In this document: positions 1 to 5,521 of the stretch, in pieces
Numbering within the stretch: the first letter of the stretch is position 1
Layout: the number at the start of each line of letters is the position of its first letter
Assembly: GCA_002317575.1 (NCBI GenBank)
Contig: DCIH01000059.1
Location: 1-7,131, forward strand
Direction of reading: 5' to 3'
Length of the DNA stretch: 7,131 nt
Source of the DNA: Verrucomicrobia bacterium UBA1731
GTDB taxonomy: Bacteria; Verrucomicrobiota; Kiritimatiellia; RFP12; UBA1067
The notes under the pieces: generated by a model
The model's database searches: none
What the model was told of the DNA's origin: nothing
The model's input: only the letters and a program-made list of their open reading frames with translations
Made by a program: the position numbers and the translations under genes

Positions 1-108
1 GAGGCGCCGCTTCTCCTGATAGGGCGCCTCGGAAGCGGCGGGGCGCCGCTTCTCCTGATAGGGACGCGCTGAAGTTCCCGACGGCTCCGCTCGGGAGAAG
101 CGGCGCCC
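1..108. repeat. cluster of direct and inverted GC-rich repeats
   Basis: A 22-base unit beginning GGCGCCGCTTCTCC and ending TGATAGGG occurs identically at 3-24 and 42-63, a period of 39 bases. Its first part returns inverted as GGAGAAGCGGCGCCC at 94-108, a perfect 15-base match to the complement of 41-55. Local hairpins are also possible: GAAGCGGCG (32-40) pairs with CGCCGCTTC (44-52) around a three-base loop, GAGGCGCC (1-8) pairs with GGCGCCTC (23-30), and TCCCGA (76-81) pairs with TCGGGA (91-96). These pairings compete, so several folds are possible. It could be a REP-like dispersed intergenic element, a transcription-termination region for a gene off the left edge, or the end of a longer array. 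The repeats are directly visible; the function is unknown. Confidence 0.75.
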
Positions 109-135
109 TCGCCGCCATGCCCCTGACACCTGCCT

Positions 136-170
136 CCACCTTGAAAAGGCCATGTGCCTTTTCCCTGTGG
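136..170. other. stem-loop, possible terminator or structured RNA
   Basis: GAAAAGGC (143-150) pairs perfectly with GCCTTTTC (156-163) around the loop CATGT. An outer CCAC (136-139) pairs with GTGG (167-170) across a symmetric three-base internal loop. The combined hairpin is clearly beyond background. The run of T lies inside the stem and no U-tract follows, so it is not a textbook intrinsic terminator. It may still end transcription from a gene to the left or fold in a short RNA. It lies upstream of the promoter at 278-306, so it should not be part of the rhamnosidase mRNA. Confidence 0.45.
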
Positions 171-277
171 CAGACCGGAAAATGTCCAGATGATGGCCCG
201 GGCTCAAGCGCAAGGCGGGGATGCGCGACGTTTTACGCAGCGTCTGCAGGCATACCCATACGGTAAAAATGGGGAAA

Positions 278-306
278 TTTACGTCATGGCGTGAACGTGG
301 TAGAAT
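278..306 (+). promoter_or_regulatory. sigma-70 promoter with extended -10, leaderless start
   Basis: TTTACG (278-283, 4 of 6 to TTGACA) is followed after exactly 17 bases by TAGAAT (301-306, 5 of 6 to TATAAT). TGG directly before the -10 (298-300) gives an extended TGn element. Only seven bases (307-313) separate the -10 from the ATG at 314, so transcription should begin at or within a base or two of the start codon. No Shine-Dalgarno sequence precedes that ATG, which fits a leaderless mRNA. Earlier in-frame starts (221, 305) lie upstream of or inside the promoter and are therefore unlikely. The start site itself is inferred. Confidence 0.65.
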
Positions 307-313
307 GCGCGCC

Positions 314-3300
314 ATGAAAACAAACGTTCTGTTCTGCGGGTTGGTCGCGGGCCTGGCGCTGTGCGCGTCGGCGGCCGTGGAGTCGGTGGCCGGTTTCACG
401 AAGGCGCGTCCCGTATGGCCCGAAGGGCGGGAAACGGAAATGAACTGCCACGTCGGTTTCCGCGGCGAATTCGACTGGCAGGGCGGCGATCTGAAGCTGA
501 AACTCGCGGGCTGCTCGCTCTTCCGCGTGTTCGTGAACGGCAGGTTCGTCGCGTACGGTCCGGCGCGCGGTCCCAAGGGCTGGTTCCGCGTGGACGAATG
601 GAACCTCGGCGGCGCGGCCAAGAAGGGACGCAACGTCCTGCAGATCGAAGGCGTGGCGTACAACGTGGGCACCTACTACGTGATCAACCATCCCGGCTTC
701 CTGCAGGCCGAGGTGACGAGCGGCGGCAAGGTGCTGCTCGCCACGGGCGACGACGCCGTGAAGGCGTACGGGACCGACCGCATCCAGAAGACGGTGCGCT
801 ACAGCTTCCAGCGCGCGTTCAGCGAAGCGTACTGCGTGGGCCCGAAGTGGTGTGCGTGGATGAAGGGCGAGGGCGACGCGCTCAAGCTCAAGGAACAGCC
901 GGCCGTGAAGCTGCTGCCGCGCGAGGCGCCGTACCCCGCGTTCGAGAAGGATTCCACCTACAAACCCGTGGCGGCGCTCGCGGTGACGCGCGTCGAGAAT
1001 CCAGAATCCGTCAAACCGGGACGCTACGTGACGCCCGAGAATTCCCTGGACGGCAAGGGCTGGTTCGAGACGAACCTCGCCTACAACGCCTACCGCGACT
1101 ATTCGACGATCAAGGCCGTGTTGCAGGAAGGCAAGCCGAAGGACAAGCGCCTCGTGTCGGCGAACCGCGCGCTGCGTTTCAAAGGCAAGATCAACGACAC
1201 GGGCTTCATCCAGCTGAGGGCGAAGGTGACGAAGCCGGGACAGCTCCTGGTGTGCTTCGACGAGATCCTCAAGAACGGCAAGCTCGACTTCGTGAACCGC
1301 TTCGGCTGCTGCAACATGGTGGTCTGGGACGTGTTCGAGCCCGGCGAATACACGTTCGAGAGCTTCGAGGCGTACACGTTCAAATACGCGGAAGTGTACA
1401 TGCTCGGCGGCGAGGCGGAAATCGGTTCGCTGTCGATGCGCACCTACAAGCATCCGAAGGCGGACGTGGGCGAGTGCCTGAGCCAGGATCCCGAGCTCAA
1501 CAAGATCTTCGAGGCCGCGCGCGAGACGTTCGCGCAGAACGCGGTGGACGTGTTCACCGACTGCCCCAGCCGCGAACGCGCGGGCTGGCTCTGCGACAGC
1601 TACTTTTCGGGCCCGGCCGAGGCGCTCTTCACCGGCGGCAACCAGATCGAACGCACGTTCCTCAGGAACTTCGCGCTCGCGGAGGACTTCCCGGGACTGC
1701 CCGAAGGGATGGTCGCGATGTGCTATCCCGGCGACCACGTGAACAAGAACTTCATTCCAAACTGGTCCATGTGGTTCATCCTCCAGCTCGCGAACTACGC
1801 CGAGCGGACGGGCGACCGCGAGACGGTTGACCTCCTGAAGGGGCGCGTGGAGGGGCTCGTCAAATTCTACGCGCAGTACCTGAACAAGGACGGCCTGCTC
1901 GAGGACCTGCCGGCGTGGGTGTTCGTGGAATGGAGCCACGCGAACGAGCTGAAGCTCGTGAAGGGCGTCAACTACCCCTCGAACATGACGTACTGCGACG
2001 TGCTCGACAAGGTCGCGAAGCTCTACGGCCGCGCCGAACTCGCCGAGCAGGCGGCGAAGCTGCGCGAGACGATCCGCGCGAAGTCGTTCGACGGCATGTG
2101 GTTCCGCGACAACGCCGCGCATCCGGACGTCACGGAGACGTGCCAGTACTACGCGTTCTTCCACGGCGTCGCGACGCCCGCGTCGCATCCCGAGCTCTGG
2201 AAGAAGCTCACCACGGAATTCGGGCCCGAACGTCGGCAGAAGAAGCTGTATCCCGAGGTGTGGCCGTCCAACGCCTTCATCGGCAACCTGATGCGCATGG
2301 AAATCCTCTCCCGCCAGGGTCTTTCCGCGCAGGCCGTGCGCGAAATGCGCGGCTACTACCTGGGCATGGCGGAGAAGACGGGGACCTTGTGGGAGCACGA
2401 TTCGCCCACGGCGAGTTGCAACCACGGCTTCGCGTCCTATGTCGCCGTGCTCATCAACCGCGCGGAGGAGGCGGCCGAAGCGGCGGTGCCGCTCAAGGCC
2501 GGTTTCGCGCGCGTGGACGTGACGCCGAAGCTCGGCATCTTCGTGGCCGGGTACTTCGTGGACCGCCGCGCCGAGAAGGTGCTCGATTCGCTGGAGGCGC
2601 AGGCCGTGGCGTTTTCGGACGGCGAGAAGACGGCGCTCGTGATCGGCGTGGACATGATCGACGTGCCGGACGACGTGGTCGCCGAGGCGAAGGCCGCGAT
2701 CACGGCCGCGACGGGCGTCGGGCCCGAGATGATCTTTCTGCACGCCTCGCACACGCACACCGGTCCCGACAGCTGCCGCGGCAAGTCGGAGGAGCGCGAT
2801 CCGCAGGGCGACGACCTCGAGCGCATCAAGGAGAACGTGGCGTCGGTGGTGGCGAAGCTTGCCGAGGTCTCCAAGCTCGCGATCGCGGACCTTAAGCCCG
2901 CGAAGCTCTCCTGCGGCCGCGGCGTGGCGAAGCGCATTTCCTTCGGCCGCCGGTACTTGATGAAGGACGGCAAGGTGCGCACGAATCCCGGCGTGAACAA
3001 TCCGGATATCGTCCGGCCCGTCGGCAAACCCGCGGACGAAGCGGTGCAGCTTCTGCGCATCGACCGCGAAGGCGGCGCGCCGATCGCGGTGATCAACTTC
3101 CAGACGCATCCCGACGTAATCGGCGGAAACGTCATCTCGGCCGACTGGCCGGGCCTGACGCGCCGCACATTCGAGAACGCGCTCGCCGACGGCACGAAGT
3201 GCCTGTTCGTCAACGGCACGCAGGGCGACGTGAACCACGTGTGCGTCGATCCCAAGCCGGGCGAACTCAACGGCATGATCCACGATTTCGACGACGTGTG

Positions 3301-3859
3301 GCGCGGCTACGACCACGCCAGGCACATGGGCGCGGTGGTGGCCGGCGCGGCGTTGGGCGCGTGGTACCAGTGCGTGCCGCTGCGGAAGGGGCGCGTGCGT
3401 GGCGGCATGAAGGCCGTGAAGGTGCCGTCCAACAAGCCGAAACCCGAGGAGATGCCGCTCGCGAAGAAGTACTACGAACTGCACCGTGCGGGCAAGGACG
3501 CGGAGATTCCGTTCAAGGGCATGGAGCTCACCACGGAAGTGGCGGACGCCGAGCGCAAGGTGCGTCTCGAGCACGGCCCCGATTTCTTCGAGCTGCCGCT
3601 TTCGGCGGTGGCGATCGGCCGCGACCTGGTGTTCGCCGGTTTTCCGGGCGAGCCATTCAACGACATCGGCAAGGCGCTTAAGAAGCGTTCGCCGTTCCGG
3701 CTCACGATTCCCGCCTGCCTCACGAACGGCAGCCGCGGCTATTTCCCGTTCTCCGACGCCTACAAGCAAGGCGGTTACGAGAGCCGTACGTCCGATTTCG
3801 GTCCCTCGGTCGCGGACGACCTGATCAAGGGCCAGCTTCAGCTCATCGAATCGCTTTGA
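314..3859 (+). CDS. secreted GH78 alpha-L-rhamnosidase fused to a neutral-ceramidase-like domain
   Basis: This 1181-residue exported protein probably removes terminal alpha-L-rhamnose by inverting hydrolysis and carries a second, amidase-like domain. Residues 1-20 form a signal peptide with a likely cleavage after Ala18-Ser-Ala20. Residues about 60-380 look like the beta-sandwich domains of bacterial rhamnosidases. The alpha/alpha barrel spans about 385-715 and contains DCPSRERAGW from Asp416. Asp416, Glu421, Asp428 and the Glu694 of LWEHD match in spacing the catalytic-site residues Asp567, Glu572, Asp579 and Glu841 of Bacillus RhaB. The usual rhamnosidase C-terminal beta domain is absent. 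From about residue 728 (AGFARVDVTP) the sequence becomes a neutral/alkaline ceramidase-type domain running to the C-terminus. Its probable zinc ligands are His813 or His815 (HTHTGP), His932 (NFQTHPD), Glu1113 (FPGEPF) and Tyr1143 (GYFPF). The serine expected after GDV in ceramidases is Asn974. The start at 314 was chosen because it begins the signal peptide directly after the promoter. GH78 membership is firm. Ceramide as substrate is not supported. Confidence 0.9.
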   Translation: MKTNVLFCGLVAGLALCASAAVESVAGFTKARPVWPEGRETEMNCHVGFRGEFDWQGGDLKLKLAGCSLFRVFVNGRFVAYGPARGPKGWFRVDEWNLGGAAKKGRNVLQIEGVAYNVGTYYVINHPGFLQAEVTSGGKVLLATGDDAVKAYGTDRIQKTVRYSFQRAFSEAYCVGPKWCAWMKGEGDALKLKEQPAVKLLPREAPYPAFEKDSTYKPVAALAVTRVENPESVKPGRYVTPENSLDGKGWFETNLAYNAYRDYSTIKAVLQEGKPKDKRLVSANRALRFKGKINDTGFIQLRAKVTKPGQLLVCFDEILKNGKLDFVNRFGCCNMVVWDVFEPGEYTFESFEAYTFKYAEVYMLGGEAEIGSLSMRTYKHPKADVGECLSQDPELNKIFEAARETFAQNAVDVFTDCPSRERAGWLCDSYFSGPAEALFTGGNQIERTFLRNFALAEDFPGLPEGMVAMCYPGDHVNKNFIPNWSMWFILQLANYAERTGDRETVDLLKGRVEGLVKFYAQYLNKDGLLEDLPAWVFVEWSHANELKLVKGVNYPSNMTYCDVLDKVAKLYGRAELAEQAAKLRETIRAKSFDGMWFRDNAAHPDVTETCQYYAFFHGVATPASHPELWKKLTTEFGPERRQKKLYPEVWPSNAFIGNLMRMEILSRQGLSAQAVREMRGYYLGMAEKTGTLWEHDSPTASCNHGFASYVAVLINRAEEAAEAAVPLKAGFARVDVTPKLGIFVAGYFVDRRAEKVLDSLEAQAVAFSDGEKTALVIGVDMIDVPDDVVAEAKAAITAATGVGPEMIFLHASHTHTGPDSCRGKSEERDPQGDDLERIKENVASVVAKLAEVSKLAIADLKPAKLSCGRGVAKRISFGRRYLMKDGKVRTNPGVNNPDIVRPVGKPADEAVQLLRIDREGGAPIAVINFQTHPDVIGGNVISADWPGLTRRTFENALADGTKCLFVNGTQGDVNHVCVDPKPGELNGMIHDFDDVWRGYDHARHMGAVVAGAALGAWYQCVPLRKGRVRGGMKAVKVPSNKPKPEEMPLAKKYYELHRAGKDAEIPFKGMELTTEVADAERKVRLEHGPDFFELPLSAVAIGRDLVFAGFPGEPFNDIGKALKKRSPFRLTIPACLTNGSRGYFPFSDAYKQGGYESRTSDFGPSVADDLIKGQLQLIESL

Positions 3860-3861
3860 GG
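3858..3861 (+). promoter_or_regulatory. ribosome binding site that fixes the folE start
   Basis: GAGG, formed partly from the TGA stop of the preceding gene, lies nine bases before the ATG at 3871. This favours 3871 over the TTG at 3856 that overlaps the upstream stop codon. It suggests that ribosomes finishing the fusion gene can pass to folE. Confidence 0.55.
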
Positions 3862-3870
3862 ATCTTCCGC

Positions 3871-4449
3871 ATGAAACGCAATACGAACAAGGAACCGGAC
3901 CAGAAGAAGCTTGCCAAGCTCGTTCGGGAGATACTCGTCGAACTCGGCGAGGATCCCGAACGCGAAGGGCTTGCGAAGACGCCCGCGCGCGTCGCGAAGG
4001 CGATGGCGTATCTGACGCGCGGCTACCGCCAGAACCTCAAGGCGGTGGTGAACAACGCGTATTTCACCAGCGGCACGAACCACATGGTGATCCTGAAGAA
4101 CATCGAGCTCTATTCGCTGTGCGAGCACCACATGCTGCCGTTCTACGGCCATTGCGCGATCGGCTACATTTCGGACGGCAAGGTGCTGGGCGTTTCCAAG
4201 CTCGCGCGCATCGTGGACATGTACGCGCGCCGGCTGCAGATCCAGGAGCGCATGACGGAGCAGATCGCGGACGCGGTGATGAAGGAGACGGGCGCGGACG
4301 GCGTGGGCGTCGTGATCCAGGCCAAGCACCTGTGCATGATGATGCGCGGCGTCGAGAAGCAGAATTCCGAGATGACCACGAGCGCCGTGCTGGGGACCTT
4401 CCGGTCGGACGAAAAGGTCCGTTCCGAATTCCTGTCGCTCGTGAAGTGA
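3871..4449 (+). CDS. folE: GTP cyclohydrolase I (FolE)
   Basis: This 192-residue cytoplasmic enzyme converts GTP to 7,8-dihydroneopterin triphosphate and formate, the first step toward tetrahydrofolate and also the entry to queuosine-type pathways. The family is clear along its whole length. An N-terminal helical part includes GLAKTPARVAKAM, followed by the zinc and active-site block LCEHHMLPFYGH with Cys84 and His87. Next come GVSKLARIVDMYARRLQIQERMTEQIA in two adjoining conserved blocks and KHLCMMMRGV with Cys155 as the third zinc ligand. The length is normal for bacterial type-IA enzymes; the E. coli protein has a longer N-terminus. The gene begins 11 bases after the rhamnosidase fusion gene on the same strand. 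No promoter is evident in the gap, so it is probably co-transcribed, although the two functions are unrelated. All expected metal ligands are present and it should be active. Confidence 0.96.
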   Translation: MKRNTNKEPDQKKLAKLVREILVELGEDPEREGLAKTPARVAKAMAYLTRGYRQNLKAVVNNAYFTSGTNHMVILKNIELYSLCEHHMLPFYGHCAIGYISDGKVLGVSKLARIVDMYARRLQIQERMTEQIADAVMKETGADGVGVVIQAKHLCMMMRGVEKQNSEMTTSAVLGTFRSDEKVRSEFLSLVK

Positions 4450-4477
4450 ACCGCAATGCGGCGCCCGCGGCGCGGTC

Positions 4478-4515
4478 GCCCTACCTGGGAACGGTCGGCG
4501 TTCGCATGGTAGGGC
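4478..4515. repeat. nested inverted repeat in the convergent spacer
   Basis: GCCCTACC (4478-4485) is the exact complement of GGTAGGGC (4508-4515). Inside it GAACG (4489-4493) pairs with CGTTC (4499-4503) around a five-base loop, giving a two-part stem. The right arm overlaps the neighbouring hairpin at 4513-4533, so the two folds compete. The arm resembles the TAGGGCG-type sequence of the left-edge repeats, but the shared stretch is short. It may be a dispersed intergenic element or part of a bidirectional terminator. Confidence 0.5.
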
Positions 4516-4533
4516 GTGCGCGCCGCGCACGCC
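4513..4533. terminator. GC hairpin between convergent folE and methyltransferase genes
   Basis: GGCGTGCGC (4513-4521) and GCGCACGCC (4525-4533) form a perfect nine-pair stem with a three-base loop. It lies 63 bases after the folE stop and four bases beyond the stop of the minus-strand methyltransferase gene. Its position between two converging genes is typical of a shared terminator. No T-tract follows on either strand, so it would be an atypical intrinsic terminator. It may instead block a 3' exonuclease or act together with Rho. The stem is directly visible; the role is inferred from position. Confidence 0.45.
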
Positions 4534-4537
4534 GTGA

Positions 4538-5377
4538 TCAGAACATGACGCGGCAGTAGATGCCCGAGGGGCACGGGCGGCCGCGGCCTTCGAGCAGCAT
4601 TTCGCCCGTCTCGATCTTCGCCTGCGGGAACGCCTGGGACATGATGTTTTCGGCCACGATCTGCGAAAGTCCAGGGGTGTGCGAGGAAAAGAGCACGAAC
4701 ACGGGTCTCTCGCTCAAGAGCGCTTTCACGAGAGCGAGCGTCTTTTCGAGATCGCGCTCGATCTTGTACGTCTCGCCGTTCGCACCGCGGCCGAACGTGG
4801 GCGGATCGAACACGATCGCGTCGTAGCGGCGGCCGCGGCGGAGCTCGCGTTCGCAGAACTTGTGCGCGTCGTCGGTGATCCAGCGGATCGGGTGTTCGGC
4901 GAGACCGTTCAGTGCGGCGTTTTCGCGCGCCCAGAGCACCATGCCCTTGGAGGCGTCCAGGTGGCAGACCTCCGCGCCGCCCTGGGCGGCGGCGATCGTG
5001 GAGCCGCCGGAGTAGGCGAACAGGTTGAGCGCCTTGGGCGCTTCGCCGCGTGACGCCTTCGCCGCGCGGATCGTTTCGCGGATCCATTTCCATTGCGCGC
5101 GCTGTTCGGGGAAGATGCCGAGATGGCCGAAATCGGTACCGGAAAGCTTGAACCGGATGCCGGCGGAGTCGAGAATCCAGGACTCGGGCAGGCGACTGCG
5201 CCCGTGCCACTGATTGCCGTCCTCGCGGTCGAAGGTGGCCGTGGCGCGGGACCACGCTTCGGGTTGGTCCGGCCGCCACATGGCCTGGGAACAGGGGCGC
5301 ACCAGGGTGACATCCGCAAAGCGTTCGAATTTCCGACCGTCGCCGGAATCGACCAACTCGTATTTTTCCTCGCTCAT
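4538..5377 (-). CDS. class I SAM-dependent methyltransferase, RlmI-like without PUA domain
   Basis: This 279-residue cytoplasmic enzyme belongs to the class I methyltransferases related to 23S rRNA methyltransferase RlmI (COG1092 type). The SAM-binding motif I is LNLFAYSGGST (about 117-127), with Asp141 (HLDASKG) as the likely ribose-binding acid and Asp170 at the adenine-side strand. Motif IV is FDPPTFGRG, with Asp191-Pro-Pro193. The N-terminal 100 residues (ELVDSGDGRKFERF, then LSGTDFGHLGIFPEQ) match the short members of this group. Full-length RlmI is near 396 residues and begins with an RNA-binding PUA domain, which is absent here. At the position where RlmI-type m5C enzymes usually carry a serine-cysteine-serine motif this protein reads LFSSHTPGL (229-237) and has no cysteine. 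The substrate is therefore unclear and I give no symbol. The start at 5377 lies just after an extended -10 element. An ATG at 5387 is out of frame. Confidence 0.88.
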   Translation of the reverse strand: MSEEKYELVDSGDGRKFERFADVTLVRPCSQAMWRPDQPEAWSRATATFDREDGNQWHGRSRLPESWILDSAGIRFKLSGTDFGHLGIFPEQRAQWKWIRETIRAAKASRGEAPKALNLFAYSGGSTIAAAQGGAEVCHLDASKGMVLWARENAALNGLAEHPIRWITDDAHKFCERELRRGRRYDAIVFDPPTFGRGANGETYKIERDLEKTLALVKALLSERPVFVLFSSHTPGLSQIVAENIMSQAFPQAKIETGEMLLEGRGRPCPSGIYCRVMF

Positions 5378-5385
5378 GGTTCGCC

Positions 5386-5394
5386 ATTATATCA
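5386..5394 (-). promoter_or_regulatory. extended -10 promoter of the methyltransferase gene, leaderless
   Basis: Read on the minus strand, 5394 to 5386 is TGATATAAT: a consensus TATAAT hexamer preceded by the TGn extension. I find no good -35 hexamer 16-19 bases upstream, a situation in which an extended -10 commonly suffices. Only eight bases separate the hexamer from the ATG at 5377, so transcription should start at or next to the start codon. The gene has no Shine-Dalgarno sequence. This repeats the arrangement seen in front of the rhamnosidase fusion gene. Confidence 0.6.
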
Positions 5395-5400
5395 TAATTC

Positions 5401-5432
5401 AGCTTTTAGCTTGTGGTTTTTAGCCAAAAGCT
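5401..5432. promoter_or_regulatory. AT-rich inverted and direct repeats between divergent promoters, possible operator
   Basis: AGCTTTT (5401-5407) is complemented by AAAAGCT (5426-5432). TTTTAGC occurs directly repeated at 5404-5410 and 5418-5424, 14 bases apart. The block sits between the minus-strand methyltransferase promoter and the rpoD promoter and is much more AT-rich than its surroundings. It could be a regulator site, an UP-like element for either promoter, or simply a composition effect. No known operator is recognised. Confidence 0.3.
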
Positions 5433-5443
5433 TGCCGGACATC

Positions 5444-5472
5444 TTGATTTTGTCGGGAGGACGTGCTATAGT
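5444..5472 (+). promoter_or_regulatory. sigma-70 promoter of rpoD
   Basis: TTGATT (5444-5449, 4 of 6 to the -35 consensus) and TATAGT (5467-5472, 5 of 6 to the -10 consensus) are 17 bases apart. TGC at 5464-5466 gives an extended -10. Transcription from about 5479-5480 would leave a leader of about 42 bases before the ATG at 5522. Unlike the other two promoters here, this gene has a normal leader with a ribosome binding site. The sigma factor it encodes would recognise this type of sequence, so self-transcription is expected. Confidence 0.65.
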
Positions 5473-5512
5473 ACACGACTTGACGTTTCGGCTTATAGTC
5501 GGATTGTAGTTT

Positions 5513-5516
5513 GGAG
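5513..5516 (+). promoter_or_regulatory. ribosome binding site of rpoD
   Basis: GGAG lies five bases before the ATG at 5522. It supports that start and with it the long N-terminal extension of the protein. Confidence 0.6.
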
Positions 5517-5521
5517 TGGAA

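Larger units (their letters stand above)
1..313. other. gene-free stretch upstream of the rhamnosidase fusion gene
   Basis: No convincing coding region lies here. One plus-strand frame (from position 3) stays open to a TAA near 264, but it has no supported start and no recognisable protein, and its apparent peptide repeat is only the DNA repeat translated. The stretch contains a repeat cluster (1-108), a stem-loop (136-170) and the promoter of the next gene (278-306). In 171-277 I see nothing I can name. Any gene to the left ends before position 1, so the repeats may be the tail of a longer intergenic array. Confidence 0.6.

Noticed and set aside
3..63. CRISPR array
   Set aside because: Only two direct copies exist, the intervening 17 bases are short and form a hairpin with the repeat, and a third copy is inverted. 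No cas gene is present.
221..313. Upstream in-frame start that would add 31 residues to the fusion protein
   Set aside because: It would put an Arg-rich tail before a good signal peptide and it precedes the promoter at 278-306, so the transcript would not contain it.
337..364. Lipoprotein signal (Cys8 or Cys17 of the fusion protein)
   Set aside because: Neither cysteine has a small residue (Gly, Ala or Ser) immediately before it, as a lipobox needs, while Ala18-Ser-Ala20 gives a good signal peptidase I site.
361..1830. Long Arg/Gly-rich open frame on the plus strand inside the fusion gene
   Set aside because: It is a frame-shifted reading of the rhamnosidase coding sequence with the usual Arg/Gly/Ala shadow composition and no motifs.
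284..3769. Very long open frame on the minus strand opposite the fusion gene (1161 codons), rich in His, Arg, Leu and Val
   Set aside because: It is the mirror of a GC-rich gene whose third codon positions avoid stops. Its composition is low-complexity, it has no recognisable family, and the plus strand shows clear GH78 and ceramidase motifs throughout.
4164..5387. Minus-strand open frame of 407 codons starting at the ATG inside the methyltransferase -10 element
   Set aside because: It overlaps the methyltransferase gene in another frame and runs on into folE antisense. Its sequence is Arg/Pro-rich shadow, whereas the 5377 frame has clear SAM and DPP motifs.
5480..5510. Second rpoD promoter (TTGACG at 5480-5485 with TGTAGT at 5505-5510, or TATAGT at 5494-5499)
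   Set aside because: The spacings are 19 and 8 bases respectively and the first -10 is poor. The promoter at 5444-5472 fits much better.
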